Positions 36,431 through 46,072 of a DNA stretch of 64,000 nucleotides are shown here, in pieces (the first letter of the stretch is position 1; every line of letters starts with the position of its first letter). Below the pieces are notes generated by a model. The model made no database searches. It was not told the origin of the DNA and saw nothing but the letters and a program-made list of their open reading frames with translations. The position numbers and the translations under genes are program-made. Source of the stretch: Pseudomonas sp. S31. Its GTDB lineage: Bacteria > Pseudomonadota > Gammaproteobacteria > Pseudomonadales > Pseudomonadaceae. The stretch covers positions 1 through 64,000 of the forward strand of contig NZ_JACVVE010000018.1 of assembly GCF_016648105.1 (NCBI RefSeq). The letters run 5' to 3'.

Positions 36431-37603
36431 ATGAAGACCGTCGACACCGGCGCCTACACCGACCTCAACCGCCTCAATGCGTTGAAGGTCGGTGACAAGG
36501 ACAGCGAGGCGAACCTGCGCAAGGTCGCCCAGGAATTCGAGTCGCTGTTCGTCAGCGAAATGCTCAAGTCCATGCGCGCGGCCAACAACGTGCTGGCCAA
36601 GGACAACCCGCTCAACACCGAGACCACCAAGCAGTACCAGGAAATGTACGACCAGCAGCTGGCGGTCAGCCTGTCCCGCGAGGGTGGCGGCATCGGCCTG
36701 CAGGACGTGCTCATGCGCCAGCTGTCGAAGAGCGCCTCGACCCAGCGCCCCGGTGGCAACCCGTTCAACCGCGACGCCAGCACCAGTGGCACCCTGGGCG
36801 CTGTGCACAAGGCGGCAGCGGATGGCCAGGTGGCCAGCACCACGCACAACGACGTCGCGGCCCTCAACTCGCGGCGTTTGTCGCTCCCGAGCAAGCTGGC
36901 CGACCGCCTGCTCGCGGGCATCGTCCCCGGCGCTGGCACCGCAGCACCCGCCAACAGCCTGCGCCGTGGCGCCGGCAGCACCGCTACGGCGGTGGGCGCG
37001 GCAGGCGAATATGGCGACTGGACCCAGTCTCCGGCCTTCGCCGGGCTGTTGGCCGGTGGCCAGCGCAGCGTCGTCCAGGTGCCCTTGGCGCCGGGCAAGG
37101 CCGCTTTCGCCAACGCCGACGAGTTCGTCGCCACCATGCTGCCGATGGCCCAGGAAGCGGCCCAGCGCATTGGCGTGGAACCGAAGGTGCTGGTCGCCCA
37201 GGCCGCCCTGGAAACCGGCTGGGGCCGGTCGATCCTGCGCCAGAGCGATGGCAGCAGCAGCCACAACCTGTTCAACATCAAGGCCACCGGTAGCTGGAAG
37301 GGCGAGCAGGCGAGGGCGCTCACCAGCGAGTTCCGTGACGGCCAGATGGTCAAGGAGTCGGCGGCGTTCCGCGCCTATGGCTCGTACGCCGAGAGTTTCC
37401 ACGACCTCGCCAACCTGTTGTTGAACAACGATCGCTATCAAGAAGTGGTCAAGTCGGCCGATAACCCAGAACAGTTTGCCGCTGAGTTGCAAGAGGCCGG
37501 TTACGCCACCGACCCGAACTACGCGCGGAAGATCTCGGCGATCGTCCGGCAGCTCGACAAGTACCAGACCTACGCAGCCAACGGCACACAAACGACTCTA
37601 TAA
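36431..37603 (+). CDS. flgJ: Rod cap and peptidoglycan hydrolase FlgJ
   Basis: 390 residues in two parts. The N-terminal rod-capping domain covers about 25-110 (FESLFVSEMLKSMRAAN, EMYDQQLAVSLS). A linker leads to a glucosaminidase domain at about 230-385 with the catalytic Glu261 in QAALETGWGRS. It caps the rod and cuts the murein for its passage. The gene ends 10 bases before flgK. Confidence 0.95.
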   Translation: MKTVDTGAYTDLNRLNALKVGDKDSEANLRKVAQEFESLFVSEMLKSMRAANNVLAKDNPLNTETTKQYQEMYDQQLAVSLSREGGGIGLQDVLMRQLSKSASTQRPGGNPFNRDASTSGTLGAVHKAAADGQVASTTHNDVAALNSRRLSLPSKLADRLLAGIVPGAGTAAPANSLRRGAGSTATAVGAAGEYGDWTQSPAFAGLLAGGQRSVVQVPLAPGKAAFANADEFVATMLPMAQEAAQRIGVEPKVLVAQAALETGWGRSILRQSDGSSSHNLFNIKATGSWKGEQARALTSEFRDGQMVKESAAFRAYGSYAESFHDLANLLLNNDRYQEVVKSADNPEQFAAELQEAGYATDPNYARKISAIVRQLDKYQTYAANGTQTTL

Positions 37604-37613
37604 GGCTTGAAGC

Positions 37614-39662
37614 ATGTCGAATCTGATCTCTATTGGGCTTTCCGGGCTGTCGGCCAGTCAAAGTGCCCTGACGACCACGAGTAACAACATCACCAACGTG
37701 GCGACGTCGGGCTATTCGCGCCAGCAGACGGTGAACTCGGCGGGCGCCCTGCAGAGTATCGGTGGGGCAGGGTATGTAGGCAGTGGCACGACCTTGTCGG
37801 AAGTACGGCGGATCTACAGTGCGTACCTGCAGAGCCAGGTGAACGCCAGTACCTCGCTGAGTTCGGAAGCCAGCACCTACTCCACGCAGATCTCGACCCT
37901 CGACTCGTTGCTCTCCGATAGCACGACCGGTATCACCAGTGTGCTGTCGTCGTTCTTCGATGCCTTGCAGACCGCCTCGTCCACGCCAAGCGACACGGCT
38001 GCTCGCCAGTTGCTGATGACGTCTGCGCAAACCTTGAGCAATCGCTTCAATTCGATTGCTTCGCAGATGAACCAGCAGAACACCAGCATCAACTCGCAGT
38101 TGAGCACGCTGACCGGCCAGGTGAACTCCATCACCTCGTCCATCGCCACGCTGAACCAGCAGATCGTCGCGCTCTCGGCCAACGGCACCGAGCCGACCAG
38201 CCTGCTCGATGCGCGTGACGAGGCGGTGCGCCAGCTCAACGAGCTGGTCGGTGTGACCGTGCAGGAGCGCGATGGCAACTACGACGTCTACCTGGGCACC
38301 GGTCAGGCGTTGGTCACCGGTACCACCGCCAACAAGCTGACGGCGCAGGCGAGCAGCACCGACCCGTCGCAATACAGCCTGACCATCCACTACCAGAACT
38401 TCAGCACTGATGTGACGTCGGTGGCCACCGGTGGTGAGATCGGCGGCCTGCTGCGCTATCGCGACGATGTACTCAATCCTGCGTTGAACGAGTTGGGGCG
38501 CATGGCCATCGTGGTCAGCGATACCATCAACAGCCAGCTGGGTCAGGGCCTGGACCTCAACGGCGACTTCGGATCGATGCTGTTCTCCAGCATCAACAGC
38601 GCCTCGGCCATCAGCCAGCGCAGCCTGGCTTCGGCCAACAACAGCGCAGGCTCCGGCAACCTGGACGTGACCATCACCGACTCCAGTGCACTGACTGCAT
38701 ACAACTATGAAGTCAAGTTCACCAGTGACAAGGACTACACGGTGATGCGCTCGGACGGCACCAGCATGGGGTCGTACAGCCTGGATGACGATCCGGCGCC
38801 GGTGATCGATGGCTTTACCCTGGCGCTCAATGGTGGAGACCTGTCCGCAGGCGACAGCTTCCAGGTCATTCCGACCCGTACCGGTGCGAGCAATATCAGC
38901 ACCGTGATGACCGACTACAACAAGCTGGCGTTCGCCAGCGCGCTGACTGGCGTGGCCGGGTCGAGCAACAGTGGCACCGGCACCTTCAGCCTGCCGACGC
39001 TGACCACCGATCTGGACATCTACTCCGGTACCGAGCTCGCGCAGATGCAAAGCGGCATCGAGAATGCCAGCCCGGTCAAGCTGGTGTTCGACGCCGCCAG
39101 CTCCGGCACCCAGGGCTACACCGTCTACAACGCCCAGGGGGTCAGCATCGGTACCGGCACCATCGTGCCGAACCAGGACAACACCCTGAGCGTCACCGTG
39201 CCGATGCTCGATGACAGCGGCAGCGCCATGTTCGATGCCGATGGCAACGCCATGACTTACACCTTCGAAATGACGGTGAGCGGTTCGCCAGCGGCCAACG
39301 ACAGCTACAGCGTTTCGTTCAACAGTGACGGCACCACCGACAACCGCAACGCACAGAGCTTGTTGGCGCTGCAGACGGCCAATACCGTGGGCGTGAGCGG
39401 CAGCAACGTCGGCATGAGCATCACCAGCGCCTATGCGACCCTGGTCGAAGGGGTGGGCGCATTGACCAGCCAGGCAAGCATCGATGCCAGCGCGACTGCG
39501 GCGGTCCTGACCTCGGCCACCGACAGTCGTGATTCGGTATCGGGCGTCAACCTGGATGAAGAGGCCGCCGACCTGGTCAAGTTCCAGCAGTACTACACAG
39601 CCTCGTCGCAGATCATCAAGACTGCGCAGGAAGTCTTTCAAACACTGATCAGCAGTCTGTAA
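37614..39662 (+). CDS. flgK: Hook-filament junction protein FlgK
   Basis: 682 residues. MSNLISIGLSGLSASQSAL and TTSNNITNVATSGYSRQQ at the N-terminus and the FlgK C-terminus (SGVNLDEEAADLVKFQQYYTAS) are typical. The large middle part varies between strains. First junction protein, exported with help from FlgN. Confidence 0.95.
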   Translation: MSNLISIGLSGLSASQSALTTTSNNITNVATSGYSRQQTVNSAGALQSIGGAGYVGSGTTLSEVRRIYSAYLQSQVNASTSLSSEASTYSTQISTLDSLLSDSTTGITSVLSSFFDALQTASSTPSDTAARQLLMTSAQTLSNRFNSIASQMNQQNTSINSQLSTLTGQVNSITSSIATLNQQIVALSANGTEPTSLLDARDEAVRQLNELVGVTVQERDGNYDVYLGTGQALVTGTTANKLTAQASSTDPSQYSLTIHYQNFSTDVTSVATGGEIGGLLRYRDDVLNPALNELGRMAIVVSDTINSQLGQGLDLNGDFGSMLFSSINSASAISQRSLASANNSAGSGNLDVTITDSSALTAYNYEVKFTSDKDYTVMRSDGTSMGSYSLDDDPAPVIDGFTLALNGGDLSAGDSFQVIPTRTGASNISTVMTDYNKLAFASALTGVAGSSNSGTGTFSLPTLTTDLDIYSGTELAQMQSGIENASPVKLVFDAASSGTQGYTVYNAQGVSIGTGTIVPNQDNTLSVTVPMLDDSGSAMFDADGNAMTYTFEMTVSGSPAANDSYSVSFNSDGTTDNRNAQSLLALQTANTVGVSGSNVGMSITSAYATLVEGVGALTSQASIDASATAAVLTSATDSRDSVSGVNLDEEAADLVKFQQYYTASSQIIKTAQEVFQTLISSL

Positions 39663-39674
39663 GGGAGGGCGATC

Positions 39675-41243
39675 ATGCGTATTTCCACCAACCAGTACTT
39701 CGCCAACAGCATGACCAGCTACTCCAAGGCGTTCGCTTCGGTGACCAAGACCCAGGAGCAGATCTCGTCGGGCACGCGTATCCAGACCGCGGCGGATGAT
39801 CCAGTCGGCGCTGCCAAGCTGCTCAAGCTGCAGCAGCAGAGTGCCTTGCTCGATCAGTACAACGGCAACATCACCACGGCGACCAATGCGCTGAATAACG
39901 AGGAATCGATCCTCTCCAGCATCACCGACTCGTTGCAGCGTGCCCGTGAGCTGGCATTGCGTGCCGGCAGCGGTGCGCTCACCGACGAAGACCGTGCGTC
40001 CATCGCCAGCGAGATCAGCCAGATCGAAGACACTGTTTTCAGCCTGCTCAACAGCAAGGACTCCAACGGCAACTATATCTTCGCCGGCTCCAAGAGCTCG
40101 ACCCAGCCTTACGTGCGTAACGCCGACGGCAGCTACACCTACCAGGGCGACCAGACCCAGTTGAGCCTGCAGGTGTCCGATACCCTGAGTATCGCCACCA
40201 ACGACACCGGCTATAGCACGTTCGAGCAGGCCACCAACGTCTCCCGTACCCAGGCAGCGCAGGTCTCGCCGACCACGGACGAGGGTATCCTGACCCTGAC
40301 CTCCGGTACCCTGACCTCCTCGCGCAGCTACAACAGCAGCTATGTCGCGGGTGAGCCCTATACCGTGACGTTCACCAGCAGTACCGAGTTCACGGTGACC
40401 GATGCCTCGGGCAACGATGTGACCTCGGAAACCAGCACGGGTGGCCTCATCGACCCCGATGACGAAGCCGGCACCAACTTCACCTTCCGTGGCGTGGAGT
40501 ATGCGGTCAACGTGACCCTGGACGACGACCAGGCGGCCGATGCCGATACGCTCGTCGGCCAGTACAGCTTCACCCTGTCGAGCATCCCGGACACCATCAC
40601 TGCCAATCGCCTGCCCAGCAACACCTCGACGGCCCAGGTCACCGGTGGCTCGGTCACCGATAACGCCGCATATGCGGCGGGCTTCCCGGAAGGCGGTGCG
40701 GTGATCAAGTTCACCAGTGCTACTGCTTATGAGGTTTACGCCGCGCCGCTGACCGACTCGAGCAAGGCCATCGGCACCGGCACGGTGAGCGGGTCGACGA
40801 TTACCGTAGCGGGCGTCTCGCTGGATATTTCGGGCACTCCGGCGGTGGGTGACAAGTTCACGGTTTCGGCGGATGCACACGAAACGCAGAACGTGCTCAA
40901 TACGCTCAATACCCTGAAGAATGCGCTGAACCAGTCGACCGCCGACGGTGCCACGTCGTTGTCGATTACCAACGCTGTCGCCTCGGCTATCGGCAACCTC
41001 GACTCGGCCAGCGCGCAGATCGACATCGTGCGCGGCTCGATCGGTGCCCGGGGCAACGCCCTGGATATCCAGACCACCGAAAACTCCAGCCTTGGCCTGG
41101 TCAACGCGGCGACCCAATCGTCCATCGCCGACACCGACATGGCTGAGGCCAGCGTCCAGTTGACGCTCCAGCAAACCATGCTGCAAGCCGCGCAGTTGGC
41201 CTTCTCGCGCATCTCGCAACTGAGCCTGTTCGACAAGATCTGA
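39675..41243 (+). CDS. flgL: Hook-filament junction protein FlgL
   Basis: 522 residues, longer than the roughly 300-440 common in enterics because of a beta-rich insert in the middle (about 190-400). The flagellin-like ends are intact: MRISTNQYFANSMTSYSKAF, SSGTRIQTAADDPVGAAKLL, and a C-terminus near DMAEASVQLTLQQTMLQAAQ. Last gene of the flgF operon, ended by a hairpin. Confidence 0.94.
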   Translation: MRISTNQYFANSMTSYSKAFASVTKTQEQISSGTRIQTAADDPVGAAKLLKLQQQSALLDQYNGNITTATNALNNEESILSSITDSLQRARELALRAGSGALTDEDRASIASEISQIEDTVFSLLNSKDSNGNYIFAGSKSSTQPYVRNADGSYTYQGDQTQLSLQVSDTLSIATNDTGYSTFEQATNVSRTQAAQVSPTTDEGILTLTSGTLTSSRSYNSSYVAGEPYTVTFTSSTEFTVTDASGNDVTSETSTGGLIDPDDEAGTNFTFRGVEYAVNVTLDDDQAADADTLVGQYSFTLSSIPDTITANRLPSNTSTAQVTGGSVTDNAAYAAGFPEGGAVIKFTSATAYEVYAAPLTDSSKAIGTGTVSGSTITVAGVSLDISGTPAVGDKFTVSADAHETQNVLNTLNTLKNALNQSTADGATSLSITNAVASAIGNLDSASAQIDIVRGSIGARGNALDIQTTENSSLGLVNAATQSSIADTDMAEASVQLTLQQTMLQAAQLAFSRISQLSLFDKI

Positions 41244-41250
41244 CCCGCCA

Positions 41251-41307
41251 AGCCGAAACGAGCTGCTACTTTTTGATTAAAAAGAGGCGCTCGTTTCGGC
41301 TTTTTTG
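41251..41307 (+). terminator. Terminator after flgL
   Basis: Long stem AGCCGAAACGAGC / GCTCGTTTCGGCT with a loop of about 25 bases that itself has an AAAAAG/CTTTTT-like mini-stem, then six Ts. Confidence 0.85.
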
Positions 41308-41510
41308 TATCTTGATGTTCGGATGTGACGTCCCATACCGGTTGTGACCTATGGGTCAAAACGCGCATCTTCACTGTATTGTGTAAACGGGCCCATACAG
41401 CCAGGTGTTTCGGGGATATCTGCCCACCCTGCGCAACCCGGCCCGCCGCCCAGGCACCGCTCCGTTCAGGTGAGTGGTGATCTTTAGCTATTCAGTATTG
41501 GGAAGCCAGA

Positions 41511-42440
41511 ATGATTGGCATTAAAAGCATCGCGAGCTACGTGCCCTCCGCCGGTCTCGACAACTACGCCCAAGGCGCCAAATTCGGCAAGGATGAAACC
41601 TTCATCCTCGGAAAGATCGGCTCGGCCTTCCTGCCGCGCAAGGATGACGACCAGGAAACCTCCGACCTGTGCGTCGAAGCGGTTCAGAAACTGTTCGCCA
41701 ATCATCCGGAACTGGACCCCGAGTCCATCGATGCCCTGATCGTCGTGACCCAGAACGGCGATGAAGAAGGTTTGCCGCACACCGCGGCCATCGTCCAGGC
41801 CAAGCTCGGCCTGCCCACGCACATCGCTGCGTTCGATATCTCGCTGGGCTGTTCGGGTTATGTCTACGGCATCTATGCGATGAAAGGCTTCATGGAAGCG
41901 GCAGGCCTGAAAAATGGCCTGCTGATCACCGCCGATCCTTACTCGAAGATCGTCGACCCGGAAGACCGCAATACCACCATGCTGTTCGGCGATGCCGCTA
42001 CCGTCACCTGGATGGGCGAGCAGCCGACCTGGGTGCTGGGCAAGGCCAAGTTCGGTACCGATGGTAGCGGCGCACCGCACCTTAAAGTCAGCGATGGCAC
42101 GTTCTTCATGAACGGCCGCCAGGTGTTCAACTTCGCCCTGGTCAAAGTTCCGGCGCACCTTCACGAACTGCTGGGCGATTCGAACCTGCAATCGACCGAT
42201 ATCGATGCCTACTGCATCCACCAAGGCAGCGCGGCGATCGTCGATGCGGTGGCGCGGCGGTTCGAGGAAGGGCAGCCAGAGAAGTTCGTCAAGGATATGG
42301 TCGAGACGGGGAATACTGTGTCTTCGAGTATTCCGTTGTTGCTGGAAAAGCACATGTTCGACTCGAGCTGGAAGCGTGTGGCGATCAGTGGGTTTGGGGT
42401 GGGGTTGTCGTGGGGGTCGGCGATTATCGAGCGGGCTTGA
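41511..42440 (+). CDS. KAS III-like ketoacyl-ACP synthase of the flagellin glycosylation locus
   Basis: 309 residues of the FabH fold with the full catalytic triad Cys114 (LGCSGYVYG), His237 (YCIHQGS) and Asn268 (ETGNTVSSS). A homologue sits in the flagellin glycosylation island of P. syringae beside its glycosyltransferase genes. It is therefore probably not the housekeeping FabH but makes an acyl group, such as a 3-hydroxybutyryl-type chain, for the flagellin sugar. It has its own terminator and is convergent with the glycosyltransferase genes. Confidence 0.8.
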   Translation: MIGIKSIASYVPSAGLDNYAQGAKFGKDETFILGKIGSAFLPRKDDDQETSDLCVEAVQKLFANHPELDPESIDALIVVTQNGDEEGLPHTAAIVQAKLGLPTHIAAFDISLGCSGYVYGIYAMKGFMEAAGLKNGLLITADPYSKIVDPEDRNTTMLFGDAATVTWMGEQPTWVLGKAKFGTDGSGAPHLKVSDGTFFMNGRQVFNFALVKVPAHLHELLGDSNLQSTDIDAYCIHQGSAAIVDAVARRFEEGQPEKFVKDMVETGNTVSSSIPLLLEKHMFDSSWKRVAISGFGVGLSWGSAIIERA

Positions 42441-42496
42441 GTTGAATCAAGTCGTGTGCTGATGGTTTAGACCCTGAGGGCTTCGACAGACCAACG

Positions 42497-42530
42497 AAAA
42501 AGGCCGTGATCCCAGGATCACGGCCTTTTT
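42497..42530. terminator. Bidirectional terminator between the KAS III and glycosyltransferase genes
   Basis: AAAAAGGCCGTGATCC / GGATCACGGCCTTTTT, nearly perfect, with A and T tracts on both sides, between two convergent genes. Confidence 0.92.
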
Positions 42531-42535
42531 GCATC

Positions 42536-44395
42536 TCAGCCTTTCTTGAAATGGAGCAGGGTGATTCGGCTATCGAGCTGTTCTCCTGCGCCCAAGGCCG
42601 CCTTGTGTGGCAGCTTGTGGTAGTTATGCAAGCGATAGCCGCGGCGGCTTAGCTGACAGATGTACCACTCGGCATCGCGGTAGCGGTGGTTGAGCTTGAA
42701 AGCGCGGTCCCAGCGGGCGTCCATCAGATCAAAAAGGATGATTTCCTGAGTCGACCGTGCCAGACCGTCGAGGATATTTGACAGCAAACCATCGGTGATC
42801 TGGCCGAGGAGCTCGCCGAGCAGGACGATGCTTCCAGGGAAGCGACGGCCGAAGTCCTGCGTACCGTTAGGAAGACGCTCTTGAAGGCCGGATGTCAGCT
42901 CAAGCGCAATCAGCTGTTCGCCAGAGACAAGGAGCTCCAGTGTGCGCCGGCGCTGCAAATAGCCTTCGAAGAACTCGTTGATTGACCAACCGCAAGGCGC
43001 TTGGTCTTGGGCGAGTGGAGCTTTGGGTTTCCAGTCCCGAGTTGCTGCCACGCCTTGATCGTAGAATCCGTCACGGAGCTTTCGTGGCGCGAGGAGATAA
43101 TTTGAGGCATTAACCAGCTCGAACGCCCGATGAACGCGATATTCGTTTCTAGCGACCCACGCCAAGAACTCTCCCTTGTTGGTGTTGGATACTTCAATCA
43201 GCAGGATTGGCTTATTGCGCTTGATCAGCTCGGCTGCGCCTGCCAGTACTTCCATCTCCATCCCTTGGGCGTCGACCTTGAGCAGGTCTATCGTGGCAGT
43301 GGGGTGGCGGTTGTCCAGAGAGTCGATTTCCAGTTCGCCTTCGGTGTCTCGTTTCAAGCTCGTTGCGCCGAGATTCGCAGGGTCCAGCATGTCATAGCTG
43401 GCTCTGGCGGGACCTGCTCCTACACCGATACGTTCTATTGCAAAGCGATCCTCCGGGATTTCGTTAAGGGCGAAGTTCGCTTGGAGTAGGTCGGCAGTGA
43501 TTTGTGCCGGCTCGAAACAATGGATATATGCTGCATCACCAATCACGCTGAAGAACAGCGCATGGTTCCCAATATTCGCACCGACGTCAAAGATCCGAGC
43601 CTGCCGGGGCAGTACCAACAGAGTCTCAGTAAGCTCTCGCAATTCAAAGAACTGCTCTCGTGCAAGCTGATTCTGGACGAAGTCAAGCGTGTTGCTCAGC
43701 CGGAACTTCACCTCCTGACCATAGAATGGGACCGCAGCGATCACTTCGTTTGCATTACAAAAAGCGCTGAAGACTTCGGGGACAATGGCGCTCCAGTCCT
43801 GACCAGTGGCCGCGCGAGGACCGGTGGAATGTTGGCCGCGGACGTTGTAAAAAAGCGGCTCCGCCAGCTTAATGCAACGGTATCGACTCCAGACCCGCAG
43901 ATAATAATCGACATCCTCGCCGCAATCCATTTCAATATTGAAAGGCTCTCCCTGCGCGACCGTGGCACGGATGAAGTGTCCGAATTGCAGCGTATTGAAC
44001 GGGTGATTGAGCAGCACCTGCTCGAAACTATCTATTGGGCTAATCTCGCTCTGTCGGCGAGCTATCTCCCCGGTGATCGGATTGGCGGTGTAAATGGCGC
44101 CCCAAATTCCATCATTATCTTCAGTTTTCCCTTCAATCAGCTGAAAAGCCTCAGGTGCCATTAGGTCGTCGGCATCAAGGAAAAATATCCATTCAGCCTT
44201 AGTGGCAATAGCGCTCTCCACGGCTTGATTCCGTGCGCGAGAACGCCCTTGGCCCAGACTGTCATCTTGCAGGTGCAGGGTAACCTCTTCAAAAGGTCCG
44301 GTGCCGGTCTCGATGGCTTGCGCCACGGATTGGGCGGCGCGTTGGGCAAGCTCCTGATGGCCAGGTCCAACGGGGATAATGACGCAGCACTTCAT
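42536..44395 (-). CDS. Glycosyltransferase fused to FkbM methyltransferase
   Basis: 619 residues in three parts. Residues 1-230: GT-A type glycosyltransferase (CVIIPVG start, DxD-like FLDADD at about 72-77). Residues 260-410: FkbM-type SAM methyltransferase (FDVGANIGNHALFF at 269, DLLKVDAQGMEMEVL at 370, then LIEVSN). Residues 450-619: a region I do not recognise. One protein could thus add a sugar and methylate it, as expected for an O-methylated flagellin glycan. It follows the TPR glycosyltransferase by 21 bases on the same strand, and its base composition is lower in GC than the flagellar genes. Confidence 0.78.
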   Translation of the reverse strand: MKCCVIIPVGPGHQELAQRAAQSVAQAIETGTGPFEEVTLHLQDDSLGQGRSRARNQAVESAIATKAEWIFFLDADDLMAPEAFQLIEGKTEDNDGIWGAIYTANPITGEIARRQSEISPIDSFEQVLLNHPFNTLQFGHFIRATVAQGEPFNIEMDCGEDVDYYLRVWSRYRCIKLAEPLFYNVRGQHSTGPRAATGQDWSAIVPEVFSAFCNANEVIAAVPFYGQEVKFRLSNTLDFVQNQLAREQFFELRELTETLLVLPRQARIFDVGANIGNHALFFSVIGDAAYIHCFEPAQITADLLQANFALNEIPEDRFAIERIGVGAGPARASYDMLDPANLGATSLKRDTEGELEIDSLDNRHPTATIDLLKVDAQGMEMEVLAGAAELIKRNKPILLIEVSNTNKGEFLAWVARNEYRVHRAFELVNASNYLLAPRKLRDGFYDQGVAATRDWKPKAPLAQDQAPCGWSINEFFEGYLQRRRTLELLVSGEQLIALELTSGLQERLPNGTQDFGRRFPGSIVLLGELLGQITDGLLSNILDGLARSTQEIILFDLMDARWDRAFKLNHRYRDAEWYICQLSRRGYRLHNYHKLPHKAALGAGEQLDSRITLLHFKKG

Positions 44396-44416
44396 TTAAA
44401 ATTCCTGTTTACAAGG

Positions 44417-46072
44417 TTAGACGAGATTTTCGTCTTTCAAAGCCTGACATACACGCGCAAGTGCTTCTGTCCAATCAGACATCTCGCGGTTCCGGAAAAG
44501 TCTTACACTGCTGTACCAGTAGCTTCGGCCTTCCTCTAGCCCCCAGCGCCAATTGGGATTCAGCGGAAGGAGGGCGAATGTGGGGATGCCCAGCGCTCCC
44601 GCGAGATGGACGGTGGTGTTGTCAATGCTTATGACGGCATCGAGGGCCGCGATTTGAGAGGCCTGTCGATCCAAATTGATCCGAGCGTCTACGCTGTCGT
44701 CGTGATAGAGGTTCAGGCCCAAGGATGCGGCCTCTTCTCGCTCCTCGGGGGTGCTGTCATATTGCAGATCGATCAACTGGATACTTGGGAGGGTCTGCAA
44801 GAGCTTCAGGGTCTCGAGACGGATGCGGCGGCTTTGGCGCTCGGTAAGAATGGTTTTACCTCCGCGCCAAGAGATACCTATCAAGCGTTTGTCTGCAAAT
44901 TGATTCGCGTAACGTGAGCTAAACTCTGCCGTTTCTTCAAGATCAGCAGTCAGAAAACTTTCGCGTACGGGGAAGGTTTCGATGTGAGGGCGTAAGATAC
45001 CTGGAAGGCTAGCAAGTGGTATCTGGTAGTCGCTGGTGGGCCAGCTGTGCTTGAATAAGTGCACGCCATTTGCAAACTCTTGTCCTTCTTCCTTGCCTCG
45101 AATGAAATTCACATCTGGGTAGGTTCGCGCAAACAGATCATCTAATCGAGCGTAGATTTCGTAGTGAACTGTCCCACCTCTCTTCAGGAGGTCATCTAAC
45201 AGGCTACCGTACATGATGTGGTCGCCGATACCTTGTTCAGCCCAGACAATCAAGGACTTCCCTTCCAGCGACTCGCCTCGCCACCGGGGGATGTTGAACT
45301 GCTGGTAAAACTGGCTCTGACCGGGGATTGCCCAGCGCCATTCGTGATGGCGCCACCCTTCTTCGAACTGCATTAGCCGTAACATCAATAAGGCGAGGTT
45401 GTTATGGGTGCCGGGGTGTTCAGGATCTTTAGCTAATGCCAGCTTATAATTCTTAAGCGACTCGTCATAGCGTCCAATTTGTTCGTACATCATTCCGAGG
45501 TTGAACAAGTTTGAAATATTGTCCGGCTCTATTTGTGCCGCGAGCTGATAGCATGCAACGGCGTCATGGAATTCGCCCTTGCTGAAATGTACCTGGCCCA
45601 GCACCCCGATCAGTTGTGCTTGATCTTTGCTCGATAACTGCTGGCTGAGCAGAGTGTGAAGAGGAGCTTCTGCGCGCTCTCGAATATCCAGCGTTAAAGT
45701 GATCTCATAAAGAAGCTTGAATCGATAAATGTTGGGTGATTGATTGAACCACTGTTCGGCTAAGTCAAGGTCTCTCAGTAGTGTCGCGCTTTTATAAAGG
45801 TACTGAGATAACAGCATGTCCACTTCCAGCGATGGCGGAAGCTCCAAAGCTCGAACTGCTGCTGCTGCACCTGATTGGTCATCATCGATTTGGAAAAAGA
45901 CTTGCGCCAACTGTGCATGTGCCAAGGCGGCATCGGGGGTTAGCTTGATGATTTTCTCGAGAAGCCGGATCTGTGCTTGGTGGTTGCCAGTCTTTTCAGC
46001 TTGCTGAAGTGCTGTGCTGATTTTTCGCAGCTCGGAGTGGGCAGCATTCTGAGGCATGGGGCGGGTGCTCAT
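44417..46072 (-). CDS. TPR-containing glycosyltransferase, probable flagellin glycosyltransferase
   Basis: About 551 residues. The N-terminal 240 residues are TPR repeats (FSKGEFHDAVACYQLAAQIE, NLFNLGMMYEQIGRYDESLK). The C-terminal part is a GT-B-like transferase with VWAEQGIGDHIMYGSLL and the GT9-like SIDNTTVHLAGALGIPTFAL. The architecture matches bacterial protein O-glycosyltransferases; the place next to fliC suggests flagellin is the acceptor. I chose the ATG at 46072; a TTG at 46108 is possible and neither has a good ribosome-binding site. Lower GC than the flanking genes suggests horizontal acquisition. Confidence 0.75.
   Translation of the reverse strand: MSTRPMPQNAAHSELRKISTALQQAEKTGNHQAQIRLLEKIIKLTPDAALAHAQLAQVFFQIDDDQSGAAAAVRALELPPSLEVDMLLSQYLYKSATLLRDLDLAEQWFNQSPNIYRFKLLYEITLTLDIRERAEAPLHTLLSQQLSSKDQAQLIGVLGQVHFSKGEFHDAVACYQLAAQIEPDNISNLFNLGMMYEQIGRYDESLKNYKLALAKDPEHPGTHNNLALLMLRLMQFEEGWRHHEWRWAIPGQSQFYQQFNIPRWRGESLEGKSLIVWAEQGIGDHIMYGSLLDDLLKRGGTVHYEIYARLDDLFARTYPDVNFIRGKEEGQEFANGVHLFKHSWPTSDYQIPLASLPGILRPHIETFPVRESFLTADLEETAEFSSRYANQFADKRLIGISWRGGKTILTERQSRRIRLETLKLLQTLPSIQLIDLQYDSTPEEREEAASLGLNLYHDDSVDARINLDRQASQIAALDAVISIDNTTVHLAGALGIPTFALLPLNPNWRWGLEEGRSYWYSSVRLFRNREMSDWTEALARVCQALKDENLV

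Noticed and set aside
37449..41219. 1256-residue open frame antisense to flgJ-flgK-flgL
   Set aside because: It mirrors well-supported flagellar genes in GC-rich DNA where antisense stops are rare; low-complexity Arg/Gly/Val/Gln composition and no family features.
41324..41348. Direct TGTGAC repeats upstream of the KAS III gene as a Vfr/CRP site
   Set aside because: A CRP-type site needs TGTGA-N6-TCACA; the two words are in direct orientation 19 bases apart and have no inverted partner.
43502..44164. 220-residue frame antisense to the glycosyltransferase-FkbM gene
   Set aside because: It lies in the lower-GC island where chance frames are rarer, so I considered it, but it lacks a ribosome-binding site and any family feature, while the sense strand has clear transferase motifs.
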